A DNA stretch of 41,575 bases from Promethearchaeota archaeon (lineage in GTDB: Archaea; Asgardarchaeota; Lokiarchaeia; Sigyniarchaeales; SOKP01). Shown here piece by piece: positions 28,806-38,743 of the stretch; within the stretch, counting starts at the first letter, position 1; every line of letters starts with the position of its first letter. The translations under genes and the position numbers were made by a program. The notes beneath the pieces were generated by a model, which was not told the DNA's origin, did not search any database, and worked only from the letters and a program-made list of their open reading frames with translations. The DNA is taken from assembly GCA_019894955.1 (NCBI GenBank), contig JAGXNQ010000005.1:1-41575 (forward strand), in the 5' to 3' direction.

Positions 28806-29732
28806 TTAATTATCATCTCGTAATTTTATATTCATTTTCTCATTAAAGAAATATGTGAAGTTTTTTATCAATCTGTTATCTAAGTGATCTCGAAGAATGA
28901 CTTTGTTTTTAGAAATGCTCTCAACATGATAAATATCATCATTAATAATAACTGTATCATTTTTCTTAAAAGGTAAAAGTCGAATAAGGTTCTTTAATCT
29001 ATATAAATTTCTTCCTTTTTGTTTATCTCTTCCAACTAGCTTTTTCGTTCTTTTTAGTTCAAAATAATACTTAGATCTAAGATAGGAAACAATATAATTC
29101 ATCAATTCATTAGTACTGAGTAATAAATCAACTCCATTCTTGTGCTCGACCAATTTAGATATGTATTGACGATCGTCCTTCTGAAATTTTTTTTCTACAT
29201 ATGCATAGATTTCGTCAATTATAGTATCAATAATATCAAAATTGAGGGGGTTAGAAACTCTGATCTGCAAAATTGATAAAAAATACATCCCTCCTCTCAA
29301 GTTAGTACAATTCTTACATAATTCGTAATCAATTCTTACTGCAACTTCTTCCTCATAAAAAATGCTTTGATTTTCCTTTAACCATCCCATAATTTTAACA
29401 TCTAGAGATACCAATAGATCTTTGTTAGAGTAATTGAAAGAATTTTCATTTAATTCTATTTCAAACTCAATTAGATTACCTTTATTAACTGATTTTAATA
29501 AAAACCTTTGTAAAGCATCCTTAATCGCCTCATCAATATCTCCAGAGGTGTTATCAAACCAATTTTCTTTTTTCGAGTATCTTCCGCAATCAAGACACAC
29601 ATTAATGTGGAATAATTTATCAAGTTCAAATAGAGGATGTTCCTCTAAATAACATTCTAAACACATCCCAAAATGAGGTGTATTATCATCAATATCCTTA
29701 CCACATATAGCACAAAACTTACGAGGCATCAA
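28806..29732 (-). CDS. nmd3: NMD3-related ribosome export/assembly protein
   Basis: FCAICGKDIDDNTPHFGMCLECYLEEHPL, VCLDCGRY, YELCKNC. Confidence 0.88.
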   Translation of the reverse strand: MMPRKFCAICGKDIDDNTPHFGMCLECYLEEHPLFELDKLFHINVCLDCGRYSKKENWFDNTSGDIDEAIKDALQRFLLKSVNKGNLIEFEIELNENSFNYSNKDLLVSLDVKIMGWLKENQSIFYEEEVAVRIDYELCKNCTNLRGGMYFLSILQIRVSNPLNFDIIDTIIDEIYAYVEKKFQKDDRQYISKLVEHKNGVDLLLSTNELMNYIVSYLRSKYYFELKRTKKLVGRDKQKGRNLYRLKNLIRLLPFKKNDTVIINDDIYHVESISKNKVILRDHLDNRLIKNFTYFFNEKMNIKLRDDN

Positions 29733-30025
29733 AACATCATCTTCATAGCCATTGGTACACCATTTATTGTACGTACTCCTTCTTTTGGTAGTATATTATG
29801 GGAAATAGCTTTTTCAATAATATTTTTCCCTACAATATTAAAATATTGGGCATGCATCAAAATTTCAATTGCATCATCAATATCCATTAAGGCACCACTA
29901 AAAAATTGCTCTGTAATCTCAATTCTTGAATTATCTTCCTTAAACACCTTTTTAAGAAGTGGTTCATCACAACAAGCTACAGTTTCAATTTCATTGTTAT
30001 GATGTATCTTTAAATAAACATTCAT
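29729..30025 (-). CDS. DUF424-family protein
   Basis: VYLKIHHNNEIETVACCDEPLLKKVF...GALMDIDDAIEILMHA...GVRTINGVPMA. Confidence 0.85.
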   Translation of the reverse strand: MNVYLKIHHNNEIETVACCDEPLLKKVFKEDNSRIEITEQFFSGALMDIDDAIEILMHAQYFNIVGKNIIEKAISHNILPKEGVRTINGVPMAMKMMF

Positions 30026-30047
30026 TTTTGTATGCTAAGTCCTAAAA

Positions 30048-30461
30048 CTACTTTTCTTTAATCTCTTCCCTTGCTCCACATGCCGTACATTTAAGGAATA
30101 TCTTTTTACCTTCACGTTGAATATCGGTATCTGGTTTTTTACAAATTTTACATAGAACATACATCTTTGTATATTGGTCTATTAGACGATCTAACGCTTG
30201 TTCTTTATGAATTCCTTTCATAAATAATTGTTGTCCCCGAATCTCTCCCATAGTACCAGCTTTTTTAAGGAAAATTCCCAAAAAATGTCTTCTATCTCTA
30301 TTTAGCGTGTTAATTATTTTATTTAAATTTGTGATATAAGTATTTCGAGATTCTATTCTTAGTTCTACTTTAGGAATTTCGAACCTTGAAGATTTTTTTA
30401 CATTCTCAGGAATTTTTTCATATGCTCCATCCAAAAGTTTCTCATAATCGTTTAAATCCAT
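30048..30461 (-). CDS. Translation initiation factor aIF2 beta subunit
   Basis: YEKLLDGAYEKIPE, GTMGEIRGQQLFMKGIHKEQALDRLIDQYTKMYVLCKICKKPDTDI, CTACGA. Confidence 0.95.
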   Translation of the reverse strand: MDLNDYEKLLDGAYEKIPENVKKSSRFEIPKVELRIESRNTYITNLNKIINTLNRDRRHFLGIFLKKAGTMGEIRGQQLFMKGIHKEQALDRLIDQYTKMYVLCKICKKPDTDIQREGKKIFLKCTACGAREEIKEK

Positions 30462-30523
30462 CGTTCTCAGGAAATTTTTTTTATAATTATTATAATAATT
30501 CTTTCAAAAATAATTTTTCTATT

Positions 30524-31270
30524 TTAATCATAACTTTGATATACATTTTCATCTGACATATAAATTTTAGAAGCTTGCTCTAAATCTCTAATATAACGTA
30601 TTAACTTATTTTCTGTGATTTGCATTTTTATCTTTAACTCTTTTAGATGAGTATCTTTTCCATTATGAGAGTTTTCTTTAATGATCGAAAAAATCATTTC
30701 TTTTATCGAATCCTCCGTTTTATTATCATCTAGTTCTTGTTGAGAAATTTCCGGAGAAATAATTGATGTATCATTATACTCACCAAATTCATCTCCAATT
30801 TCATTAAATTTTTGCGTTTTCTTAGGAATTTCTACAACTTCTCCTGATCTTATTTTCTTAATTATTATAGCATCATGAAGCAAAATATCATTTGGATCAC
30901 TAATTATTTTGATGATTTCAATCCTGAGAGACGTAATTCCTTCTCGAGATTGTAACACTCCGATAAAATATGCTAAATTTCCTATCTCATATCTCCCAAT
31001 TTCTTCAGGCCCTACTTTCCATTTTGAAGATCGTATCAATCCTGTTCCGTCATCTAAATCCAAATTAAGATTAGACGATGTTTCACTATCGAAACTTGGA
31101 AATTCGTATTTATCCCTAATTGTGGCAAGAAAACGAACACGTTTGATTTTTCCAAATATTGAATGAAATACATTTTCAATTTCATTGTAATTTGCATCTA
31201 AAATATGTTTAATCCAGCATCTAATAGCGGGAAATCTTACATATTGGCTTGTTTCAGTCATTGGTATCAT
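30524..31270 (-). CDS. RPA32-like protein: OB-fold plus C-terminal winged helix
   Basis: OB-like DLDDGTGLIRSSKW...IGNLAYFIGVLQSREG; C-term MIFSIIKENSHNGKDTHLKELKIKMQITENKLIRYIRDLEQASKIY. Confidence 0.75.
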   Translation of the reverse strand: MIPMTETSQYVRFPAIRCWIKHILDANYNEIENVFHSIFGKIKRVRFLATIRDKYEFPSFDSETSSNLNLDLDDGTGLIRSSKWKVGPEEIGRYEIGNLAYFIGVLQSREGITSLRIEIIKIISDPNDILLHDAIIIKKIRSGEVVEIPKKTQKFNEIGDEFGEYNDTSIISPEISQQELDDNKTEDSIKEMIFSIIKENSHNGKDTHLKELKIKMQITENKLIRYIRDLEQASKIYMSDENVYQSYD

Positions 31271-31355
31271 GTTTCGTTTATTTAAAAAAGATTAATATGA
31301 ATAAGAAGTAAATTAATTTAGTGTTTTATGTTGTGTGATAAATAAAAAGGATAAG

Positions 31356-31494
31356 TAGCGGGGGTTCGATTTTCAGCTCGCTGGATAGCAGCTTGTTTTA
31401 AGCATTTGAACGAACGATCTCAGGGTTTCTAAAAGGAAAGTTAATCTTTCCATTTATGAGCCCTGCGGCATAAACCAGGCTAGCCCACCCCGCT
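31356..31494 (-). tRNA. Initiator tRNA-Met(CAT) with two introns: anticodon loop 37/38 (31427-31454) and T-loop 59/60 (31370-31404)
   Basis: Acceptor AGCGGGG/CCCCGCT (A1), anticodon arm CAGGG-CTCATAA-CCCTG with three G:C pairs typical of initiators, T-arm GTTCG-TTCAAAT-CGAAC; T-loop intron has BHB GTTCG/CGAAC outer, TTCA/TGAA central, AA^T bulges on both sides. Confidence 0.9.
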
Positions 31495-31636
31495 CTTTTT
31501 AATTCCTATGAAAATTTTAAATTTTATATATATCTTTAATATTATCTCTATTTTAATTTTTTACCATTTTTCGTGCTATTTTTTAATTTTTTTTTTTATA
31601 TATTGATATAATAATCACTAATCAAGAAAATCAACT

Positions 31637-32335
31637 ATGGCAGATTCTCATTCAAAGAGTTTTTTTGGGAAAAATATTGGATTAATTATTCGGAGTTTTT
31701 CAAAATTCGAACCTTATATTATTATTCAATGTATTAAGAAAAATCCAAATGGAGTGTGGGAAAAATTATCATCTAATGAAGGGAAAACGATAAAATGTTC
31801 CTTAGAAGAGATTGCGATTATTCTGCAAGTCTTAAATAAGAGAAAATTTAATTGGCAAGGAAATCACAAGTTCAATGATATAATTACAAAATTATCTATA
31901 TGTTGGGAGGACGAAAATGCAGAAGTTTTATGGATAAATATTGGAAATTATTCAAAAATGCTTAATTCAGGTCAAATCGATATTCTAGCTTTATTACTGA
32001 CCCATTTATTGAATGAGAAAATCATTTATGCAACATCTTATAAACCTTCTCAAACGCCTAATGCTGTAAAGGAACGATTTGACGAAAATGTTGTGGAAGA
32101 ATTAAGAACTCTATCCCAAAAGATCTCTATCGAGGAGACTATTTCAAAATCAATGACAGAAGTTAACGGGAAAATAACGGGAGAGACAAATAAAGCAATT
32201 TTACTTGAAATTGAGGAGGGTCATAAATCTTGGATTCCAAAATCCTGTATTCATTCTCAATACGATCCAAAACCAATGCTTTTACAATCTTTCTTGGTTG
32301 AAAATTGGATCTTAAAAAAAGTGAATGATACTTAA
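31637..32335 (+). CDS. Hypothetical protein
   Basis: 232-aa ORF with GETNKAILLEIEEGHKSWIPKSCIHSQYD C-terminal segment. Confidence 0.65.
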   Translation: MADSHSKSFFGKNIGLIIRSFSKFEPYIIIQCIKKNPNGVWEKLSSNEGKTIKCSLEEIAIILQVLNKRKFNWQGNHKFNDIITKLSICWEDENAEVLWINIGNYSKMLNSGQIDILALLLTHLLNEKIIYATSYKPSQTPNAVKERFDENVVEELRTLSQKISIEETISKSMTEVNGKITGETNKAILLEIEEGHKSWIPKSCIHSQYDPKPMLLQSFLVENWILKKVNDT

Positions 32336-32403
32336 TCAAAAGAATAAACTTAATTTTATTATTTAATTTACCTTGATATAAGAGAAAAAAGGCTTGTTAT
32401 TTC

Positions 32404-34188
32404 ATGTTATTAAATAATTTTATTGTAGATTTCCTCCTAAATCCATGGTTTGTAATTTCACTAGTTTTTTGGATTTTTATATCAATTTTAGTTTTATTAT
32501 TGAGAAATAAGAAAGAAGCATATAGCATCTTTTTCCCATTTCTCGCTCTTTTTAAAACTAAAAAACTGAATAAACTCATAGTTCATATATCTAGAAAAAA
32601 TCCCAAATTTTGGAGGATTTTTTGGAATATTGGTATTTTTGTATCCTTTGGTTTTACAATTTATGGGTTTTATTTTTTTTTCAGTAACGTAGTTAATCTA
32701 ATATTCACCCCAAGTATCGAAAATGCAATTATTCCCCTTATCCCCGGTGTAACGATTGATCTTCCGGTCTTTTTTTATATGTTATTACCCTTATTGTTAA
32801 TTCTAACCACACATGAATTCGCTCATGGAATTTCAGCCGCAATTGATGATGTTGAAATAAAATCAACTGGACTCTTAGGTGTTGGACTTTTTTATTTGGT
32901 AGGATTCGGAGCTTTCGTGGAGGTTGATGAACGATCGTTAAGATCCTCAAAATATCATCGAAATACCAGATTACGAATCGCTGCGGCTGGAACCTATATC
33001 AATTCTATCGTTGTAGGTATAGCTCTCTTACTCTTGCTCATATTTCCAATGCTAACTTCACCTTTCTTTTCACAAGTTTCTCAAGTCTATACCGTATTGA
33101 GTCCTGAAGAAGGAGGATTTAATGATGGAATTTTAATTTATGGTGATGCAATCGTAGCGATTAAAAAAGAAGGAGAATTAGATTCTCAATATGTATATCT
33201 AGATTATTATCAAGGAATCGACTTATCCTCTATCTTGGACAATCAAACACGGATTAAATGTTCTGTAAGAGATAATTTAACTATGAAAATTTACAACCCT
33301 TTTGTTGATTTATCCTCCGAAAAAGAGATCATATTAGGTCCTCGTTACGATCTCAGCATTGATTATGAATATACTTCAGATTATGAAATAAGAATTACTT
33401 ATAATTATACCAGTGATCAACAAACTAATATTTTAATAAATTACATAAATGGTACTGCAATAAATCGCACTTCTGGAAATACATTAGAGAAATTTTTAAC
33501 TCAATTCGACCTTAAAACTCTTGATTTAAATAGTACTACAAATCAACGCTACTTAATAGAGCCTGAAATATTGGGAGTATTTGTAGGTGTACAAACTACC
33601 TTTTATTGGATGCATAAAAACGATTTTGCTAAATTTTTATCTGCGAATTGGCCAGATTTTTGGTTAAAAGAAATTTCTTGGTTATTTATAATAGGATTTA
33701 GCTTAACTCTATTTAATATGATGCCCCTTCCAATTTTTGATGGTGATAGAGTTATAAAAGAGATTGTAAATAGCATTTTTGGGAGTTCTTATAGTTCAAA
33801 AAAAATGAAAGTTGACAGACTTATATATAATGATGATGATTTAGATTGTAAGTTATCAGAATATCGTATTGAAACAATTAATGAAGTAAAAATTACGATA
33901 AAAGATAGAAATAAAATTGAAAGTGAGATATTCCTTGGTGAGGAAAATTATGAACTGTTTGATTCGATCGGAGATGGATTTAAAGATGCTTTAAAGCTTC
34001 ATCTTCCAACAACCACAACAATTGAGAAAAATGCTATCTTTGATATCTCATATGAATATTTATATGATGAGAAAAGAAAAATAAAACAGATTGTCTTAAA
34101 TACAATAAGAGCTATAGCCTTGATATTGATAGTTTCTAATTTCGCATTATCCTTTATTAAATTTGGATTCAATCTTTTTTGGATCTAA
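32404..34188 (+). CDS. Site-2 protease family (M50) membrane metalloprotease
   Basis: THEFAHGISA (HExxH) and FNMMPLPIFDGDRVIKEI; multiple TM segments. Confidence 0.9.
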   Translation: MLLNNFIVDFLLNPWFVISLVFWIFISILVLLLRNKKEAYSIFFPFLALFKTKKLNKLIVHISRKNPKFWRIFWNIGIFVSFGFTIYGFYFFFSNVVNLIFTPSIENAIIPLIPGVTIDLPVFFYMLLPLLLILTTHEFAHGISAAIDDVEIKSTGLLGVGLFYLVGFGAFVEVDERSLRSSKYHRNTRLRIAAAGTYINSIVVGIALLLLLIFPMLTSPFFSQVSQVYTVLSPEEGGFNDGILIYGDAIVAIKKEGELDSQYVYLDYYQGIDLSSILDNQTRIKCSVRDNLTMKIYNPFVDLSSEKEIILGPRYDLSIDYEYTSDYEIRITYNYTSDQQTNILINYINGTAINRTSGNTLEKFLTQFDLKTLDLNSTTNQRYLIEPEILGVFVGVQTTFYWMHKNDFAKFLSANWPDFWLKEISWLFIIGFSLTLFNMMPLPIFDGDRVIKEIVNSIFGSSYSSKKMKVDRLIYNDDDLDCKLSEYRIETINEVKITIKDRNKIESEIFLGEENYELFDSIGDGFKDALKLHLPTTTTIEKNAIFDISYEYLYDEKRKIKQIVLNTIRAIALILIVSNFALSFIKFGFNLFWI

Positions 34189-34972
34189 AACAAAGTACCA
34201 ATTGGTGATTAGTTTCAATATTTCAAAAAACTGCTTCAAATGTAATAAAACTCCTACAATTCAGAGAAGACATTCAGGGCAATTTCTCTGTTTAGATTGT
34301 TTTAAATCAAGCATAGAAAAAATTATCTCTAAAACAATAGCAAAATATAATATGCTGAGCCCAAATGATAATATAATTATAGCATTATCAGGAAGTAAAA
34401 ATTCAATAACACTTCTTTATAATCTTAAGAAAATTCAAGAAAAAGCATACAGAACACGACCCATTATTGCCTTATCAATTGATGAAGGAAACACAATTGA
34501 ATTAACAAGAGATTTATGTGCTTCACTTTCTATTGAGCAAGTTATAATAAATTCAAATGAGATCAATAAAGGTGAACCATTTCTGCTCCAATTAGTAGAA
34601 ATTGCTTCTACTAATTTAGGAGGGAATATACTTGCTCTTGGATATAATTTAACTAATTTATCGAATATATTTTTAAATCAATTAATATTCAGTAAAGATC
34701 CATTTCAAATAGTTAATCACCAAGATGATACCATTAAAATGATAACTCCACTAATGAGAATTCCAAAAGAGGAAATTAATATATACTATAAAATAAAAAA
34801 AATGAGGATTGGTAAAGACCAAGTACAAAAAAAAAGGGATTCCATAGTACAAATTCATACTGAAAATTTTTTAAATGACTGTAAAAGTTTTAGTCCAGAA
34901 ATTGAATTCAATTTACTCAATGGATTGTTAGAGTTAACAGAAATCAATAACCAATCAAAGAATCCTACTTAA
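34163..34972 (+). CDS. TtuA/Ncs6 (Ctu1)-like PP-loop protein with degenerate motifs
   Basis: N-term CFKC...CLDC zinc site; PP-loop SGSKNS; GYNLTN in place of GHNxDD. Confidence 0.78.
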   Translation: MDSIFFGSKTKYQLVISFNISKNCFKCNKTPTIQRRHSGQFLCLDCFKSSIEKIISKTIAKYNMLSPNDNIIIALSGSKNSITLLYNLKKIQEKAYRTRPIIALSIDEGNTIELTRDLCASLSIEQVIINSNEINKGEPFLLQLVEIASTNLGGNILALGYNLTNLSNIFLNQLIFSKDPFQIVNHQDDTIKMITPLMRIPKEEINIYYKIKKMRIGKDQVQKKRDSIVQIHTENFLNDCKSFSPEIEFNLLNGLLELTEINNQSKNPT

Positions 34973-35943
34973 TTTTTCATTAAATAATTCGAGAGATTTT
35001 TCAATGGTAAATATTCTCTAATTTCATCTTTAAATAAAGGTACTTCTATTAGATTTTTATTCCAATTCTTTCTAAAGCGCTCTTTGATTTTATTTAGATT
35101 TTTTTGTTGCATACGCCTTCTAGCTTTACAAAATTCACATAACTCACTATTTGCTTCATACAATTGATTTATAATTATATTTGAGTTTGGAATGTGGTAA
35201 TTTACTAATTCATTTAATAACCGTTCTGTCTCTAATATTGCCATTTCTTCCGAAATCATAACAACCACAAAAGAACTTTTAAGTGGATCAGTTAAATCCT
35301 CTTTGGCTCGGAGAATAGCCTCATTTAATCGTTCTAGTATCTCTAACGATTGATCACCTTTATTAGATTCTCCTCCAAACATGCTTTTAATGGCTCCAAA
35401 CATAGTTCCAAGCTTCATTTTCATTTTCAGTATTTTCCCGATCCAACCTGATAAAGTTTCAGGAAGACCTAAAAACCGAAGAGTATGACCAGTAGGTGCC
35501 GTGTCAAATATAATCAAATCAAAATCATGTTCAGTTTCGATGAATTCAAGAACTTTTAATAATGCTAAGGTCTCGTCTATTCCTGGAGGATTCATTGATG
35601 ATAAATCAGTTAAATCCTCCATAAAAGGAATATTAGATATTCCTATATCTTCAATTGGGTTTATATTTGTAAGTCCTTGAAATTCTGTGATATTAGCTTG
35701 AGAGTTTATTTCTAATGCAGTAAGATTCGCTATTCCTGGAACAGCAGTAGGGATTCCAGGAGGTAGACTAACACCTAAACTATCACCTAATGAATGAGCA
35801 GGATCAGTGCTAATTATAAGCGTATTTCTACCCTGTTCTGCTGCCCAAATTGCCGAACTCGAAGCACAAGTCGTTTTGCCTACTCCACCTTTTCCACCAA
35901 ATAAAACCATATTTAGGTTAAGTAATATTTCATCTAACAACAT
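34969..35943 (-). CDS. GET3/ArsA-family ATPase
   Basis: FGGKGGVGKTTCASSSAIWAAEQGRNTLIISTDPAHSLGDSL, FDTAPTGHTLRFL. Confidence 0.95.
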   Translation of the reverse strand: MLLDEILLNLNMVLFGGKGGVGKTTCASSSAIWAAEQGRNTLIISTDPAHSLGDSLGVSLPPGIPTAVPGIANLTALEINSQANITEFQGLTNINPIEDIGISNIPFMEDLTDLSSMNPPGIDETLALLKVLEFIETEHDFDLIIFDTAPTGHTLRFLGLPETLSGWIGKILKMKMKLGTMFGAIKSMFGGESNKGDQSLEILERLNEAILRAKEDLTDPLKSSFVVVMISEEMAILETERLLNELVNYHIPNSNIIINQLYEANSELCEFCKARRRMQQKNLNKIKERFRKNWNKNLIEVPLFKDEIREYLPLKNLSNYLMKN

Positions 35944-35953
35944 AATAGTTCAA

Positions 35954-37231
35954 TTAATAGTCAATTTTATATCTAAGAATAGCCACAACTCCCCCAAACG
36001 TACTTTTAAGGGTTTCTCCTCCTTCCGTTTCACCAGACAAAATTTCCACATTGCTTCCTAAAGATTCTGCGATATCACCCAAATATTCAATAATCGGGTA
36101 ATAATCTGTAGTACTAAATGAGTTTGAATTGCAGTTTGGACACAAATCTACTTTTTCATTTGATTCATCAATTTTTATTTGAGTGGATGTTATATAATCA
36201 TAATGTTGACAATTCGAGCATTCTCTTTTAATTTTGTATAAACCTAATTGTTCAGACATTATTAACGTATCTACAGCACCTAGATTTAAAGCTCGTTCAA
36301 CTTCTTCTTGCCCATAAATAGCCATTCCGATATCACTAGTGATTTGTTTCATAAAGTTCTGCCATATAAATTGTTCTCTAACATATTTTACATTTTCAAT
36401 CTGGTTTTTTACTTTTTCAACTAGAGCTCTTAATCCTTCGGTTCCTCCATAGCCTAAATCTACAGTGTCTAGGATTTTTTCTCGTAATCTATAATCTAGA
36501 CTTTCATCATTGACAAATTTCTCTTTTGATGGACCAGGACCCCCAATAAAAATACCTTGTAATTGCTCCATGCCCAAAAATAATTCATTTACCTCACTAG
36601 AAATATGTCGATAGAAACTAATTTCTCCTTCTTCAATCAAACGTTCAAATCGTTTTTGTGATTGACCACCAGCTTTATGTTTTCCATGTATATTAGACGT
36701 AAATTCTCTAACTTCCTCCATATGATTTCCTCTTAAATATCCTACTGCAGACTTTTTTCTTCCTATTACTAATAATCCATAAGTTTCTTTTGTCTCTAGC
36801 ATTTCCTCTAAAGGTCTTGTCAAGAATTCACTAGCACAATGGTACCTAAAGGTGTTTACTTTTTCAGGAGCGTCAAGGATATATTTTTCCATTCGCTCCG
36901 TACCCGGTGTGTTATTTTGAGGTATGGCACCAGCAAACATTACTAATCCATTATCAGAAACTTCACGATAATTTTTTAACATTCCTAAAAGTGTTGATAT
37001 TCCATCTAATACGTTTTTCCTGGTTAATTTTGATTTAATATTTTGACTTTCACTCACTTCATTTTTCAAATAATTTGTAACATCAGAAAGTTTACGATCA
37101 TGAGGAATATATAATGAAATTAATTCCGTATGGAAACCTTTCTTTGATTTCAAAGTTTCCAGTATCCGCTTAACCTTGAAGCGTTGAAGATCAGTAGCTT
37201 TCTTTACATTCTCTGCATTCATGCTTATCAA
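35954..37231 (-). CDS. prf1: Peptide chain release factor aRF1 (eRF1 family)
   Basis: NIKSKLTRKNV, HGKHKAGGQSQKRFERL (GGQ), GGPGPSKEKF. Confidence 0.97.
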   Translation of the reverse strand: MISMNAENVKKATDLQRFKVKRILETLKSKKGFHTELISLYIPHDRKLSDVTNYLKNEVSESQNIKSKLTRKNVLDGISTLLGMLKNYREVSDNGLVMFAGAIPQNNTPGTERMEKYILDAPEKVNTFRYHCASEFLTRPLEEMLETKETYGLLVIGRKKSAVGYLRGNHMEEVREFTSNIHGKHKAGGQSQKRFERLIEEGEISFYRHISSEVNELFLGMEQLQGIFIGGPGPSKEKFVNDESLDYRLREKILDTVDLGYGGTEGLRALVEKVKNQIENVKYVREQFIWQNFMKQITSDIGMAIYGQEEVERALNLGAVDTLIMSEQLGLYKIKRECSNCQHYDYITSTQIKIDESNEKVDLCPNCNSNSFSTTDYYPIIEYLGDIAESLGSNVEILSGETEGGETLKSTFGGVVAILRYKIDY

Positions 37232-37317
37232 CTATATATTAAAAGAATCAAAAGATTAATAGTTTTTCGTTATATTCAATACATATAAAGTACGAATGCA
37301 ATTGAGTTGGTAATTTA

Positions 37318-38121
37318 ATGGGAAACAATGAAAATAACCACGTAAAAGTTCCAAAGGATCATCCTCGCCTTACAAGTTTAATGTATCGTCATAAAATTAT
37401 CGAAGGTATGAAAAATTTAGTAGTTGCGGAAGCAGGGTTAATAGCTCACGGTCGAGGTGAATGCTTTGATTATATTTTAGGTGAAATAACAAATAAGATA
37501 GCAATACAAGCTATTAATGCAGCGGTTGCTCAATTACTTCTAGCTCAACATCCTGTAATAAGTGTAAATGGTAACGTAGCTGCCTTATGTCCAGAAGATT
37601 TAGTTTTACTTTCAAAAACTCTAAACGCTCCCTTAGAAATAAATTTATTTTATCGAAAAAAGGGTAGAATAGATGCAATCAAGAAGCTACTAAAAAAAGC
37701 TGGTGCTCAAAAAATTCTTGGGGTAGATGAAAACACTATGGTCGAAATTGAAGAATTATCAAGCAATCGAAGAATGGTAGATCCTAGTGGTATTAAAATA
37801 AGTGATGTTGTATTTGTACCTTTAGAAGATGGCGATAGAACAGAAGCCTTGAAAAAATTAGGAAAAACAGTTATTGCCGTTGACCTAAATCCCTTAAGCA
37901 GGACTGCTATCTGGGCGGATATTACTATCGTTGATAATATTATACGTACACTTCCACTAATGGTGAAAATTGCATTACAATATAAAAAATATACCAAAGA
38001 ACAATTAAAAAATATTGTAAATGAGTTTGATAATAAAAAGAATATTCAAGATATTTTAGAGTTTATAATTGAATATATTAATTTACAAAAAGAAAAGGCT
38101 TTCGACATCTTATATAAATAA
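37318..38121 (+). CDS. 4-phosphopantoate--beta-alanine ligase (archaeal phosphopantothenate synthetase)
   Basis: IPKDHPR-like VPKDHPRLTSLMYRHKI, HGRGECFDYILGE, SVNGNVAALCPEDLV, DLNPLSRTA. Confidence 0.93.
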   Translation: MGNNENNHVKVPKDHPRLTSLMYRHKIIEGMKNLVVAEAGLIAHGRGECFDYILGEITNKIAIQAINAAVAQLLLAQHPVISVNGNVAALCPEDLVLLSKTLNAPLEINLFYRKKGRIDAIKKLLKKAGAQKILGVDENTMVEIEELSSNRRMVDPSGIKISDVVFVPLEDGDRTEALKKLGKTVIAVDLNPLSRTAIWADITIVDNIIRTLPLMVKIALQYKKYTKEQLKNIVNEFDNKKNIQDILEFIIEYINLQKEKAFDILYK

Positions 38122-38213
38122 AATTATTTAAAAAAGCTTAAAAGAATCTAAAATATTATCTTATATAGTTAACTTCATTGTCTACGCTAACTAAATTACG
38201 AATATGAATAACG

Positions 38214-38741
38214 ATGGGAACAGATAAGGAAACTAGAACTGTAAATTTCAATGATAATAGCGGAAATAATCCAATTTTAATTAGGCGCTGTACTTTAGAA
38301 GACTTAGAAGGCGTAATTGAAATAAATGAGAAAGAGTTGCCGGAAGATTATCCTTATTTTTTTTATAAAAGCATTCTTGATAATTTTAATGAATCTTTTT
38401 TAATAGCAGTTGATATTAATGGCAATGTTGTTGGATATATCATGTGGCGAGTGGAAAAAGTACCTGCCATTGATAGTTTGAAAATAATTAATAAAGGCCA
38501 CTTAGTATCTATAGCGGTTATTAAGGGATTTAGACGATTGGGAATATCAAAAGCTCTTCTTACAAAATCAATGGAAGAGATAAAGAAAAGAGTAATAGAT
38601 GAATTTGTTTTAGAAGTCCGAGTTAGTAATTATGCAGCAATTAATCTATATAAAAAATATAACTTTTCATCTCAAAGCATTAAATATAAGTATTATCGAG
38701 ATGGGGAAAATGCATACTTCATGGTTTGCAAAGCTAAATAA
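38214..38741 (+). CDS. GNAT-family N-acetyltransferase (RimI-like)
   Basis: LVSIAVIKGFRRLGISKALLTKSME, LEVRVSNYAAINLYKKYNF. Confidence 0.88.
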   Translation: MGTDKETRTVNFNDNSGNNPILIRRCTLEDLEGVIEINEKELPEDYPYFFYKSILDNFNESFLIAVDINGNVVGYIMWRVEKVPAIDSLKIINKGHLVSIAVIKGFRRLGISKALLTKSMEEIKKRVIDEFVLEVRVSNYAAINLYKKYNFSSQSIKYKYYRDGENAYFMVCKAK

Positions 38742-38743
38742 TC

